Shown here: one piece after another, positions 1 to 7,732 of the stretch
Numbering within the stretch: the first letter of the stretch is position 1
Layout: each line of letters starts with the position of its first letter
Assembly: GCA_963702765.1 (NCBI GenBank)
Contig: CAVPEB010000066.1
Coordinates: 1-39,473, forward strand
Direction: 5' to 3'
Source of the DNA: DATMNR01 sp963702765
GTDB lineage: Bacteria > Chloroflexota > Ktedonobacteria > Ktedonobacterales > Ktedonobacteraceae
Length of the DNA stretch: 39,473 bases
Made by a program: the position numbers and the translations under genes
The notes under the pieces: generated by a model
The model's database searches: none
Seen by the model: the letters and a program-made list of their open reading frames with translations, nothing else
What the model was told of the DNA's origin: nothing

Positions 1-1
1 A

Positions 2-178
2 TCAGGTGAAGCTCTTGATATTGACAGGTTGGTGCCGTCGGAGCATTATGCTGTGATAGTCGATGCTCTTCATCAAGTTGGTGATGATCTATTGAAGCCT
101 GTCAAAGAATATCTTGGGGATGAGTATTCTTATGAAGAAATCAGACTGGTAAGGGCAGCAATAAGACAGGCTAGATAA
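2..178 (+). CDS. C-terminal fragment of an unknown protein (5' end outside window)
   Basis: The frame beginning at base 2 is open for 58 codons and ends at TAA 176-178, so this is the tail of a gene that starts before the window. The residues are charged and helical-looking (for example DALHQVGDDLLKPVKEYLGD), with no motif I recognise. The next gene starts about 107 bases downstream on the same strand. No function can be given from this fragment. Confidence 0.5.
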   Translation, partial: SGEALDIDRLVPSEHYAVIVDALHQVGDDLLKPVKEYLGDEYSYEEIRLVRAAIRQAR

Positions 179-285
179 ATTTCGTTACATCGATCAGATC
201 GATGGTGCTCCGGCAACACGTTTTACCAGAGGCTTGAAAGAGCTGATCGAGAGTGGCTATGGTCTCTGAGAGGGTGAGGCTACAT

Positions 286-711
286 ATGCAACCCGTTCTC
301 ATACCTGATTCGCACCGAGGTTTGTTTGATGGAAACGCCTGCGTGACATTAACAACTATCATGCCTGATGGGCAGCCTCAAATCACCCCTGTTTGGTGCA
401 ACCTTGATCGAGATTACGTATTGATCAACACAATGCGCGGATTTCGCAAAGAAAAGAACATGCGAAAGAATCCGAAAGTGACGCTCCTGGCCTTCAATCC
501 AAAACAGCCACTACATTCCATCGAGATACGTGGAATTGTCGTCGAAATGACGGAAGAGGGTGCATTAGAACATCTCGATCAACTTACCCAATTGTACATG
601 CACACGCCAGATGCCAGGTTCTTCGGTGATAGCATACCTGCTGAGTTGCAAACATCGTACATTCCCGTCAAGATCAAGATTGCTCCTAACTCTATTAGGA
701 TAGAAGGGTAG
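286..711 (+). CDS. PPOX-class (split beta-barrel) F420/FMN-dependent oxidoreductase, copy 1
   Basis: A small pyridoxamine-phosphate-oxidase-fold protein of about 141 residues. The family pattern is visible: IPDSHRGLF near the N-terminus, TIMPDGQPQITPVWC (strand and turn lining the flavin or F420 site), YVLINTMRG followed by a basic KEKNMRKNPKVTLLA segment, then IEIRGIVVE. Members bind F420, FMN or heme and reduce small substrates in the cytoplasm; the substrate cannot be told here. The frame is open from GTG 253, but I prefer ATG 286: a GAGGGTGAGG ribosome site lies 7-8 bases upstream, and this start aligns with the next, paralogous gene, which begins at the same point (IPDSHRDLL). The gap to that gene is 6 bases, so the two form an operon. 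Confidence 0.82.
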   Translation: MQPVLIPDSHRGLFDGNACVTLTTIMPDGQPQITPVWCNLDRDYVLINTMRGFRKEKNMRKNPKVTLLAFNPKQPLHSIEIRGIVVEMTEEGALEHLDQLTQLYMHTPDARFFGDSIPAELQTSYIPVKIKIAPNSIRIEG

Positions 712-717
712 CGCATC

Positions 718-1143
718 GTGGCAGTTCCTATTCCTGACTCCCATCGCGATTTACTGGCTGAACCTGTACATGGTGTCTTATCGACCATGATGCGTGATGG
801 ACAGCCTCAATCGAGTATTGTCTGGACAGACTATGATGGCACCTATGTACTCATTAATACGACACTCGAAAGACAGGAAGGTCGCAATATGTGTTCCAAT
901 CCAAAGGTGTCGATTCTTGTGATTGATCCAAAAGATGCCAGTCGCTGGATCGAAATACGCGGCAATGTGGTGGAGATAAGCCATGATGGTGCGGAAGTCC
1001 ATGCCAACAAACTCACGCAACTCTACACAGGCAAACAACGCTTCTACGGCGACATTTACCCTGTAGAACAAAAACAAAAGGAAACGCGCGTCATCGTCAA
1101 AATTGAACCCCTGAAGATATCTCGAGATGCTATTTTCAAATAG
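718..1143 (+). CDS. PPOX-class F420/FMN-dependent oxidoreductase, copy 2
   Basis: A 141-residue paralogue of the preceding gene, in tandem and same orientation. It shares IPDSHRDLL, TMMRDGQPQSSIVW, YVLINTTLERQEGRNM and IEIRGNVVEIS at the same spacing, so both carry the complete split-barrel domain. The GTG start at 718 has a GAAGGG ribosome site about 10 bases upstream, inside the end of copy 1. Divergence between the two is high, so this is an old duplication; the pair could work as a heterodimer, since the family normally dimerises with the cofactor at the interface (inference). The 243-base gap to the next gene holds no other reading frame I can support. Confidence 0.82.
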   Translation: MAVPIPDSHRDLLAEPVHGVLSTMMRDGQPQSSIVWTDYDGTYVLINTTLERQEGRNMCSNPKVSILVIDPKDASRWIEIRGNVVEISHDGAEVHANKLTQLYTGKQRFYGDIYPVEQKQKETRVIVKIEPLKISRDAIFK

Positions 1144-1386
1144 ATTAGAGGATGTCTTGCCGCAGTTAAGAGCTATAGCTGAAAAGGTAGCCGTGGAAAG
1201 GTAATTTGAAGCATAAAGGATATCTCAAAGACGATCTAAGGCCACCCTTTTTTATTCTCCTGTTCCGTGGTACAGGCTCATTACTGAACCTTGGGTCATT
1301 GTTTAGTTCTCTCTGGTAGAGTAAGCTTGTTATATTGGAAACTATCCGATCTACATGCAATTCGTACCAATTGAGGTGAACAAGTA

Positions 1387-2055
1387 ATGACATCAACTGA
1401 TATCGCTCGCATTAAGCGTCTCATGTCGCTCGCCACGGGTGACGAAAAACACGGTTCAAGCTCCCTTTCTACATTGGACGTAATATGGGTACTCTATGAT
1501 CGTATCCTGCGTTTTGATCCTAAGAATCCCAGATGGGAAAACCGGGACCGCTTCGTACTCAGTAAGGGGCATGGCTGCGTCTCTTATTACGCAATTCTCG
1601 CGGATAAAGGCTTCTTTCCAACCTCTACGCTCAAGACATTTATGCAATACGATAGCATTTTGGGAGCGCACCCAGATCGCAACCTGGTGCCAGGAGTAGA
1701 AGCTTCAACAGGCTCGCTGGGACATGGGCTTCCAATGGCTGTCGGCATGGCAATTGCACTTCGTTTGAAGAAGAGCGATAGAAGTGTCTTTGCTCTCGTT
1801 GGCGATGGAGAATGTAACGAGGGTAGTATTTGGGAAGCGGCCCTGCTGGCAGGTAATTTACAACTCTCTAACCTGACCTGTATCGCCATCAACAACCATT
1901 CAAGCTCTCGGGAATTGGGTGATCTGGCCGCTAAGTTCGAAGCTTTTGGATGGGTTGCCACAACAATCAACGGTCACGACCATGAACAGATCTTTGAGTC
2001 TCTTTCGAGCAAGGATAACACGCGCCCAACAGCAGTTGTCGCAGTAACGGACTAA
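1387..2055 (+). CDS. Transketolase N-terminal subunit (ThDP-binding), apparently 3'-truncated
   Basis: The pyrophosphate-binding half of a split transketolase. Visible: SKGHGCVSYYAILA (substrate-phosphate and ThDP histidine), TGSLGHGLPMAVGMAIA, and the ThDP/Mg motif GDGECNEGSIWEAALLAGN ending in an NN pair about 30 residues after GDG. ATG 1387 has a good GAGGTGA site 6-7 bases upstream. At 222 residues it is about 50 shorter than usual N-subunits (270-280): it stops after RPTAVVAVTD, just where the family normally continues with a KGKGVSFME-type segment. The next 135 bases contain a short palindromic repeat rather than the missing tail. The C-terminal partner follows at 2191. Together they would move two-carbon ketol units between sugar phosphates, if this half still folds. 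Confidence 0.85.
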   Translation: MTSTDIARIKRLMSLATGDEKHGSSSLSTLDVIWVLYDRILRFDPKNPRWENRDRFVLSKGHGCVSYYAILADKGFFPTSTLKTFMQYDSILGAHPDRNLVPGVEASTGSLGHGLPMAVGMAIALRLKKSDRSVFALVGDGECNEGSIWEAALLAGNLQLSNLTCIAINNHSSSRELGDLAAKFEAFGWVATTINGHDHEQIFESLSSKDNTRPTAVVAVTD

Positions 2056-2082
2056 TGTTCACTGAAATTTGGCCTTGTAGGT

Positions 2083-2116
2083 GCCGATTTATCGCGCACA
2101 TCGCCGATTTATCGGC
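2083..2116. repeat. Tandem palindromic repeat GCCGATTTATCG(GC)
   Basis: Two copies of GCCGATTTATCG occur at 2083-2094 and 2103-2114, exactly 20 bases apart. The second extends to GCCGATTTATCGGC, a perfect 6+6 inverted repeat with a TT centre. It sits in the gap where the missing tail of the transketolase N-subunit would be expected. This is a short intergenic palindromic repeat unit; other copies would have to be looked for genome-wide. Confidence 0.55.
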
Positions 2117-2190
2117 CCTCACTGACTTTCTCTCTATCCTAATGAAATAGCAAACTGCATAATCGGTTAGCATAGGAGTATATAAACACA

Positions 2191-3078
2191 ATGAATATGC
2201 GTCAACACATGGCAAAGACACTTGAAGAACTCATGGTTACCGACGAGCGACTGGTCGTGTTGCTTGCAGACATAAGCTACAGTCTTTTCGATCAAGATAA
2301 TGCGCTATTTTCGCAGCGTATCCTGAACCTGGGTATCCTCGAACAAACCGTGGTCAGCACGGCGGCGGGACTGGCAATGGAGGGTTTCATTCCGGCAGTT
2401 CATTCCTTTGCACCATTTCTTGTAGAGCGCCCTTTCGAGCAACTTAAAGACGATTTTTGTTTTCAGCAACTGGGAGGTAATTTCATCAGTAGTGGAGCTT
2501 CTTACGACTATAGTGTTGAGGGTATGACACATCATGGGCCGGGAGATGTGCAGATTCTGCATAGCCTACCAGGCATGCAGATCGTCGTTCCCGGTACAGC
2601 GAGCGAGTTTGATACGCTTTTCCGCGAATCGTACGCTAATGGCTCTCCAACCTATTACCGATTGTCAGCCAAAAGTAATCCCGTTGAGTATCCCGTACAT
2701 TTTGGAGAGATGTTGATCGTAAAACGCGGAAAACAGGCAACTGTGATTGCTGTGGGACCAATGCTGGCTGCTGTTTTATCAGCAGTTGAAGAGATGGATG
2801 TGACTGTCTTATATTGCACTACGGTTGCACCATTTGATGCTGAGACGCTACGTACCACAAGTGAGAGCAACAATATCGTCATCGTGGAACCTTACTATGA
2901 AGGCGTGCTTGTGCCTGATGTGTGCAAGGCAATGAAGCAGGTACCGATTCGAGTGGAGGCTATAGGCGTACCGCACAAAGTGCTGTCACACTACGGTCAA
3001 CCGGAACAACACGATGAGGAACTTGGCTTAACCCCCGAAGGCATCCGTCATAGGATCGAGCAGTTTTTGAACAACTAG
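2191..3078 (+). CDS. Transketolase C-terminal subunit
   Basis: The pyrimidine-binding plus C-terminal half of a split transketolase, 295 residues, close to the usual 300-320. Residues 45-60 read LNLGILEQTVVSTAAGLA, where E51 is the expected catalytic glutamate that activates the ThDP pyrimidine ring. SSGASYDYSVEGMTHHGPGD, HSLPGMQIVVPGTASEF and a C-terminal Rossmann-like half follow in family order. The ATG at 2191 has an AGGAG site about 12 bases upstream, rather far; a second ATG at 2197 is an alternative. It is co-oriented with the N-subunit gene and was probably co-transcribed with it. A long hairpin follows the stop codon. Confidence 0.87.
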   Translation: MNMRQHMAKTLEELMVTDERLVVLLADISYSLFDQDNALFSQRILNLGILEQTVVSTAAGLAMEGFIPAVHSFAPFLVERPFEQLKDDFCFQQLGGNFISSGASYDYSVEGMTHHGPGDVQILHSLPGMQIVVPGTASEFDTLFRESYANGSPTYYRLSAKSNPVEYPVHFGEMLIVKRGKQATVIAVGPMLAAVLSAVEEMDVTVLYCTTVAPFDAETLRTTSESNNIVIVEPYYEGVLVPDVCKAMKQVPIRVEAIGVPHKVLSHYGQPEQHDEELGLTPEGIRHRIEQFLNN

Positions 3079-3096
3079 CATCGTTTCCTTTTTCTA

Positions 3097-3131
3097 AATT
3101 CATGGGCTGTAATGGTCATAGCCCATGAATT
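3097..3131 (+). terminator. Hairpin after the transketolase genes
   Basis: A perfect 12-base inverted repeat, AATTCATGGGCT (3097-3108) and AGCCCATGAATT (3120-3131), with an 11-base loop, begins 18 bases after the stop of the transketolase C-subunit. There is no clear U-run after it, so it may be a weak terminator or an mRNA 3'-end stabiliser. Confidence 0.5.
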
Positions 3132-3210
3132 GATATGTGTCTTCTATAAAGCATATAATTGCTTGTGTTAAGCTATACTTTTAGCACCTTCCGGAGGGCT
3201 ATGAAAGACA

Positions 3211-4209
3211 TTGGATGCTTTTGCACAGCAAGTAAATGATACGCGTTATCACAATCAATCAACAGGTCATTACGAAAGCTTTTTTCTGCGCGCTAACCAC
3301 CCCACTCGCCCCCTGGCATTTTGGATTCGCTACACCATCTTTAGCCCTAAAAACCGCAATCAGGATGCGTTGGGCGAACTCTGGGCAATTTACTTCAACG
3401 GAGAATCGAACAACCACGTCACGGTAAAACAAGAAGTACCTTTCAGACACTGCACATTCAGTTCAACTGCATTTTTCGTAGAGATCAATAGAGCACAACT
3501 TAAGCCAGGTGAACTACACGGAGTGATAAGCGCCAAAGACCGCTCGTTTGCCTGGGATCTCACTTTTGATGCGAATGCAAAGCCTCTACTACTTTTGCCG
3601 TTTAATCTCTATAAGACCAAACTTCCGTCTGCTAAAAGTCTGGTAAGCGCTCCAATGGCAACTTTTAACGGGTCGCTTACAGTGAATGGTGAGACAGTCG
3701 AAGTTGTGGATTGGGTTGGGAGCCAAAATCACAACTGGGGCTCGAAACATACCGATTTGTATGCCTGGGGCCAGGTGGCAGGTTTCGATTCACATCCGCA
3801 GAGTTTTTTAGAAGTCGCTACTGCACGACTGAAAATCGGACCGCTCTGGACGCCTTACATGACCCTGGCAGTTCTACGGCACGACGGGCAAGAATTCGCG
3901 CTTAACTCGCTCTCTCAGTCGCTGAGAGCAAAGGGTTCTTTTGAGTACTTCTCCTGGAACTTCAAATCAGAAACAAAGGAAATTGGTCTAGCGGGATCGA
4001 TTTCGGCCCCGTCAAAAGCATTTGTGGGTTTGAATTACTACAATCCACCGGGCGGAAACAAATACTGTCTCAATACGAAGATTGCTTCTTGCCAGCTAAT
4101 ACTAAAAGATAAACGAACCGGCAAGCAAGAAATACTGGTCACCAACAGTCGGGCTGCTTTTGAAATTTTGACTGATGATCGGAACCATGGAATTGTAATG
4201 CAGGCTTAG
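3211..4209 (+). CDS. Lipocalin-like protein resembling the CrtC/AttH/tocopherol-cyclase fold
   Basis: A 332-residue soluble protein without signal peptide. The central segment NHNWGSKHTDLYAWG (about residues 172-186) resembles the HNWG-type motif of the AttH/CrtC/tocopherol-cyclase lipocalin-like group, which act on or bind hydrophobic isoprenoid-type molecules; the rest is alternating beta-strand sequence. The match is by motif only, so substrate and reaction are unknown. The start is a TTG at 3211 with a GGAGGG site 12 bases upstream. An ATG at 3201 is in another frame and stops after 12 codons, so either TTG is used or a base is missing near the start. It is convergent with the next gene, with a long hairpin between. 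Confidence 0.55.
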   Translation: MDAFAQQVNDTRYHNQSTGHYESFFLRANHPTRPLAFWIRYTIFSPKNRNQDALGELWAIYFNGESNNHVTVKQEVPFRHCTFSSTAFFVEINRAQLKPGELHGVISAKDRSFAWDLTFDANAKPLLLLPFNLYKTKLPSAKSLVSAPMATFNGSLTVNGETVEVVDWVGSQNHNWGSKHTDLYAWGQVAGFDSHPQSFLEVATARLKIGPLWTPYMTLAVLRHDGQEFALNSLSQSLRAKGSFEYFSWNFKSETKEIGLAGSISAPSKAFVGLNYYNPPGGNKYCLNTKIASCQLILKDKRTGKQEILVTNSRAAFEILTDDRNHGIVMQA

Positions 4210-4248
4210 CGTATGTTCCTGGCACGGGGTGGCCTGGATAGTAGATGC

Positions 4249-4292
4249 GGCCATCTATCAGGTGGCTATGTAGCGCTGCCAGGTAGATGGCC
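4249..4292. terminator. Long hairpin between convergent genes (likely bidirectional terminator)
   Basis: Arms GGCCATCTA (4249-4257) and TAGATGGCC (4284-4292) pair perfectly, and the inside can extend the stem with GGTGGC against GCTGCC using G-U pairs. It lies 40 bases after the stop of the lipocalin-like gene and 25 bases beyond the stop of the minus-strand gene at 4317, the usual place for a shared terminator. Confidence 0.5.
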
Positions 4293-4316
4293 TTACTGAC
4301 GAGATCAAGAACTACT

Positions 4317-5073
4317 CTATTTACTCTTGAGAATTTGCGCTATTTGGTGCAGATCGTTACCAGCCTGCTTGAGAGCAGTATGGATTGTATGTTCTGCTGC
4401 ATCAAGATTGTTCAGAGTTGTCTGATAGGTGGAACGGTTGTAATTGAAATTCGCAGGTGTCAGGGCCGGAAAAGCCGCCTGTGCCACGTCGAATTGGGAT
4501 TCCGCTGTGGAAAGCTGATTTTTATAATCGTTGAAGAGCGTGTTGAGTTGTGCTTGCTCTCCAGCAGGCGCATTGCTGATAGCATCCTGAACTTTAGGGC
4601 CGAGGCTTCTCAATTTGATATCAACATTGACAGCTATATCGAGGTAGAGCCGTCGATAATCTCGTGGTAGCACAACAGCAAAAATGCGGAATTGGAAGAA
4701 GATGTTCACTACATCCTGGCGTGCTGCTTTAGGATCAGTCTCAGCATCGAGCTTTGACTTTAGCGCAGCAAGGCCACTCTGGTTGGTGCTTATGTCAGAC
4801 TGAAGAACATTTGATTGGTCGCTTGTAATCAAATGCTGATTCTCACGCGCTGTAACTTTGCCGCTCAAGGTTGTCAGAGCAGTTTGACGTAAAGCAATAA
4901 ATTGGTCACCCGCGGTGATGAAGCATTGTGTATCGGTTGGGGCACATGTATGCGTAGAATTAGATGCCGCGAAAGCTGTCGATGGAACGAGTATACCAAG
5001 CGCCTAGAATGCTCAGGATTGTGAATGTGGCAAAACGTCTTGGGATATGTTGTAGACGGGTTAAAGGGTTCAT
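4317..5073 (-). pseudogene. Secreted coiled-coil protein, frameshifted within its signal peptide
   Basis: The long minus-strand frame is a helical, Q/N/A-rich protein (NTLFNDYKNQLSTAESQFD, NNLDAAEHTIHTALKQAGND) of unknown function. The frame open at 4868 continues upstream without stop to 5003 as a signal-peptide end (LGILVPSTAFAASNS), but has no start there. The true start is ATG 5073 (GGAGGA site 8 bases upstream), which reads MNPLTRLQHIPRRFATF and then a hydrophobic stretch before running out of frame. Removing one base at 5005 (CTAGGCG to CTGGCG on the coding strand) joins both parts into one exported protein of about 251 residues with an AFA-A cleavage site. As read, the gene is broken; a sequencing error is equally possible. 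It follows the lipoprotein gene at 5147 by 73 bases, same strand, so the two are probably co-transcribed. Confidence 0.7.
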
Positions 5074-5146
5074 GTACTATTTCCTCCATTACAAAACAAA
5101 ATTACATGTTTACTTAAAATTCGAGGCAGTAGCTAAATCGCATCAT

Positions 5147-5476
5147 TCAGGGTTGTTGTCCATTATCCTGGGAAGATGACGCGTCGCTACTGTTAACGTC
5201 ATTGCGGGCGTTATCAAGCTGGCCAAGAATACTTTGCACCTGTTGATCAGTACTCTGAAGATTGGTATTGGTATTAGTATTGCTATTCGCATTACTTGTG
5301 TGTGCAGGTGGATTGGGCTGATATTGTTGTTGCTGGGAAACGGTATTGGAATTTGGGACGTTAGAGTTGCTTGCGTTCGCCTGTTTGCCACAGGCCACAA
5401 GTGATAGTGAAAGCACAAGCGCGCCGAGTAACAGTAACCATGTAGATCGCTGTCGTAATCGGGTTATGCTGTTCAT
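5147..5476 (-). CDS. Small Asn/Gln/Ser-rich lipoprotein
   Basis: 109 residues: MNSITRLRQRSTW, a hydrophobic core LLLLGALVLSLS, then the lipobox LVAC followed by a low-complexity Asn/Gln/Ser/Thr linker with NTNTNTN, and a short helical end (QQVQSILGQLDNARND). This is a membrane-anchored exported lipoprotein with no recognisable domain. The frame is open 19 codons further, but the ATG at 5476 has an AAGGAG site 6-7 bases upstream and gives a normal signal peptide, so it is preferred. The N-terminus resembles that of the downstream coiled-coil protein (MNPLTRLQ), suggesting the two are related exported partners. Confidence 0.72.
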   Translation of the reverse strand: MNSITRLRQRSTWLLLLGALVLSLSLVACGKQANASNSNVPNSNTVSQQQQYQPNPPAHTSNANSNTNTNTNLQSTDQQVQSILGQLDNARNDVNSSDASSSQDNGQQP

Positions 5477-5636
5477 GTGTTTCTCCTTCAGAATTTTTTG
5501 CATAGAGATTGAAAATGGAAACGAAGTTTTCATTCCTCGATCTCTTACACAGAATGAAGTCTACTACCCAAAACTCAAGAATACCTCAAGGTGAGATAAA
5601 TATTTGCTCTACATTTTGGGGAGCATGATAACAAAA

Positions 5637-5666
5637 TGTCATCCTTCGCTGACGCTCAGGATGACA
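5637..5666. repeat. REP-like palindrome (TGTCATCCT ... AGGATGACA)
   Basis: Perfect 9-base arms TGTCATCCT (5637-5645) and AGGATGACA (5658-5666) enclose TCGCTGACGCTC. This has the shape of the extragenic palindromes of the type GTCATCCTgagcg...AGGATGAC that are scattered through many bacterial genomes. It lies in the 250-base gap between the lipoprotein gene and the peptidase-like gene, both on the minus strand, and could also stop transcription of the latter. I see no coding content in this gap. Confidence 0.6.
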
Positions 5667-5727
5667 AAACTGGATCTTTCCGTTGATGAGAAACTGTCAC
5701 ATTCACTAAACCTGGTCTTAGCAGCTA

Positions 5728-6687
5728 TCACTTTGGAGTTACGATTGCATAAAAACCTTCCCACCATTGGAGGAATTGCGCCCGTGAAAGTGATTGCCAA
5801 TTCCATAAGGATGAGTCAGCCAGTTTGACAATACTGCTATTTCCGCCAGTCACAACCAGCAAGTGTCCACCAGCATATCTATCCGGTGGGAAACTCACAA
5901 TTACCGGCCGTCCCTGATTTGCAATCGCGATAATTTGATCGAGTGATAGATTATGCCCCCAGGTAGTATTGAAACCAAACTGTGCTGCAGTTTTTTGGAT
6001 TCCCGCTTCATCCAGCAAACCAAGTTGTGGAGTAATTTCACCTATACCAGCTTCTACTTTTAACACATCCGCAATGCGAAAATGGCGTCCATACGCGTCA
6101 AGGACTTCCGTTAAAGAAGTAGTTGAGCATGCTGAATATGCCCACATAGAAAATTGCTGGCTTGACACATACTGGGTTGGATCAAGTTGACTCAAGCGTA
6201 CCAGGCTCTTTGATGCATTCAATTGAGGATTAAATTGGCTCGACTGGGTACTTGACTGGGCTGTCGAAGGTGAATTGTCATACCACATGATCAGATTCCA
6301 ATTTGCATGGCGAGGAAACAAGACATTTAGGGAAAAGAGTCCAATAAGAACAATTGCGAGTAAGCCAATGCTCATGCGCATCCATGGAACAGGTTTATCT
6401 CTCCGGTCCTGTTCAAGAATATGATCAATTGTTACAGGTATTGCAACTGAAGCTCCGACATAGCGATCTACTTCCATAGCTGAACGAGTCACTATGAGTT
6501 GTTTCGATCGAACAACTGAGTGATCCCTCGGTGGCAATGAATCTACTACGATAACACGTTGTCTCATGTGAGCAGTAGGCGCGATGCGCTGGCTTTGCGC
6601 ATAAGGTTTGTAAGATAAAAGAAGACCAGCTCCTACAACTACAAGTGAGATTGTGAGAAGGATGACCAGGAGAGATGGCACTGGCAA
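5728..6687 (-). CDS. Membrane-anchored C39-like (papain-fold) peptidase
   Basis: 319 residues. There are two membrane segments, residues 4-25 and 104-124, with a short charged cytoplasmic loop between. After an S/T/Q-rich linker comes a papain-fold domain of the Peptidase_C39_2 type: C187 in MWAYSACSTTSLTEVL, H275 in YAGGHLLVVTGG and D291 in KLADSS form a plausible Cys-His-Asp triad outside the cell membrane. Substrate unknown; such domains cleave or cross-link extracytoplasmic peptides. The start is uncertain: TTG 6687 lies 4 bases from an AGGAG site, GTG 6681 lies 10 bases from it. A LexA-like dyad lies about 70 bases upstream. Confidence 0.72.
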   Translation of the reverse strand: MPVPSLLVILLTISLVVVGAGLLLSYKPYAQSQRIAPTAHMRQRVIVVDSLPPRDHSVVRSKQLIVTRSAMEVDRYVGASVAIPVTIDHILEQDRRDKPVPWMRMSIGLLAIVLIGLFSLNVLFPRHANWNLIMWYDNSPSTAQSSTQSSQFNPQLNASKSLVRLSQLDPTQYVSSQQFSMWAYSACSTTSLTEVLDAYGRHFRIADVLKVEAGIGEITPQLGLLDEAGIQKTAAQFGFNTTWGHNLSLDQIIAIANQGRPVIVSFPPDRYAGGHLLVVTGGNSSIVKLADSSLWNWQSLSRAQFLQWWEGFYAIVTPK

Positions 6688-6755
6688 TGAACTCCTAGCT
6701 TATTGAAATATTCCCTTATACCAGGGTTAGACATTGGAAGGCGGATAAAGTATTT

Positions 6756-6769
6756 AGAACTTTTGTTCT
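6756..6769. promoter_or_regulatory. LexA/DinR-like dyad AGAAC-TTTT-GTTCT
   Basis: A perfect 5+5 dyad with 4-base spacer, matching the GAAC-N4-GTTC core of the Gram-positive-type LexA (DinR) operator. It lies 69 bases upstream of the peptidase-like gene on the minus strand. Only one other AGAAC-N4-GTTCT occurs in the window, at 9794, in front of tnpB. The T-rich centre makes this one the weaker candidate. Confidence 0.35.
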
Positions 6770-6937
6770 TCTGAAATTATATAAAGAAAGCCGTGGTCTG
6801 TCAAGGGGTAATTTTTCCAAATTCCATCAACTCTTAGATGCTAGATGCCTCTACTGTATGGACAAGGGTGTCGAGATGGGTAGTGGGGGTGCTTGCGCTG
6901 TCCAGGCCTCTTTTCCCACTCAGCAACAAGCGATAGA

Positions 6938-7717
6938 TCAGCTTGTCCACACGCCCTGGGGGTCATAATCCCTGATCACCCCTAATTCTTGCTCGCTTGG
7001 GGGTATGGTTTCCCGGCAATCTTGTGCCAGCCTCAACGCCCAGCCAGTTTGCTCCTGCACTTTCTCAATGGTAGTGCCTGGATGATAAGATTGAAGCATA
7101 GCCTCCCCGTTTTCAGGATCGAAGGTAAATAATCCTAACGTTGTAATCAAGGCGGAGGGACCACCTCTTGGCAAGCCTACGCGTTGACGCCATGCAATGC
7201 CAGCAGGTCCTTCTTCACTGGGATAGCCATACCCAGGACTTGTTACAAAGTCTACACGTTCACGCAATCTGTGGGGATCATGTTGCATGATGATTGCAAG
7301 TCTCTGAGAAAATGAGGCGATATCGGCTGCCCCGCCGCTGCCAGGCAAACGCACAGAGGGATGTTTCCAATCTCCTATTACGGATGTATTCAGATTGCCG
7401 TAACGATCAACTTCTGCCCCGCCAATGAAACCTAAATGAGCTTCACCGACTGCTAAGAGACCCATAACATTTAATGTGCTCGTTGTCCATAATGAGCCGG
7501 CAATATTTGGGGCATCTCCCATAGTATAGAGCAGTTCTGGAGAAGGAACATCACGTACAATACCGCCTTCAAAAAGTCCAATGCAATTGGGAGCGTGAGT
7601 CTGTTTAGCCAGAGCAAAGGCGATTAAAGGCAGGCGCATGCCTACAAAAACGTGTTCACCGTCATGTATTTGTCGTGAGGCGCAGACTACCATCAATTCT
7701 CTCGGTGTATATTCCAT
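6938..7717 (-). CDS. CoA-transferase subunit B (glutaconate CoA-transferase/IpdB-like)
   Basis: 259 residues of the GctB-like half of a type I CoA-transferase. Visible: CASRQIHDGEHVFVGMRLPLIA, LFEGGIV with E50 near the position of the catalytic glutamate of glutaconate CoA-transferase beta (Glu54), FIGGAEVDRYGNLNTS, and GSGGAADIASFSQR (CoA-binding turn). The same fold includes IpdB, which hydrolyses a ring-derived CoA ester in steroid breakdown, so transferase versus ring-hydrolase cannot be settled. It follows subunit A by 15 bases on the minus strand; the two form the heterodimer. The ATG has a GGAG-type site just upstream. Confidence 0.82.
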   Translation of the reverse strand: MEYTPRELMVVCASRQIHDGEHVFVGMRLPLIAFALAKQTHAPNCIGLFEGGIVRDVPSPELLYTMGDAPNIAGSLWTTSTLNVMGLLAVGEAHLGFIGGAEVDRYGNLNTSVIGDWKHPSVRLPGSGGAADIASFSQRLAIIMQHDPHRLRERVDFVTSPGYGYPSEEGPAGIAWRQRVGLPRGGPSALITTLGLFTFDPENGEAMLQSYHPGTTIEKVQEQTGWALRLAQDCRETIPPSEQELGVIRDYDPQGVWTS

Positions 7718-7732
7718 GAGATACGTTTCTCC

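Noticed and set aside
4287..4670. 127-codon plus-strand open frame
   Set aside because: It is antisense to the secreted coiled-coil gene, whose frame and signal peptide are well supported.
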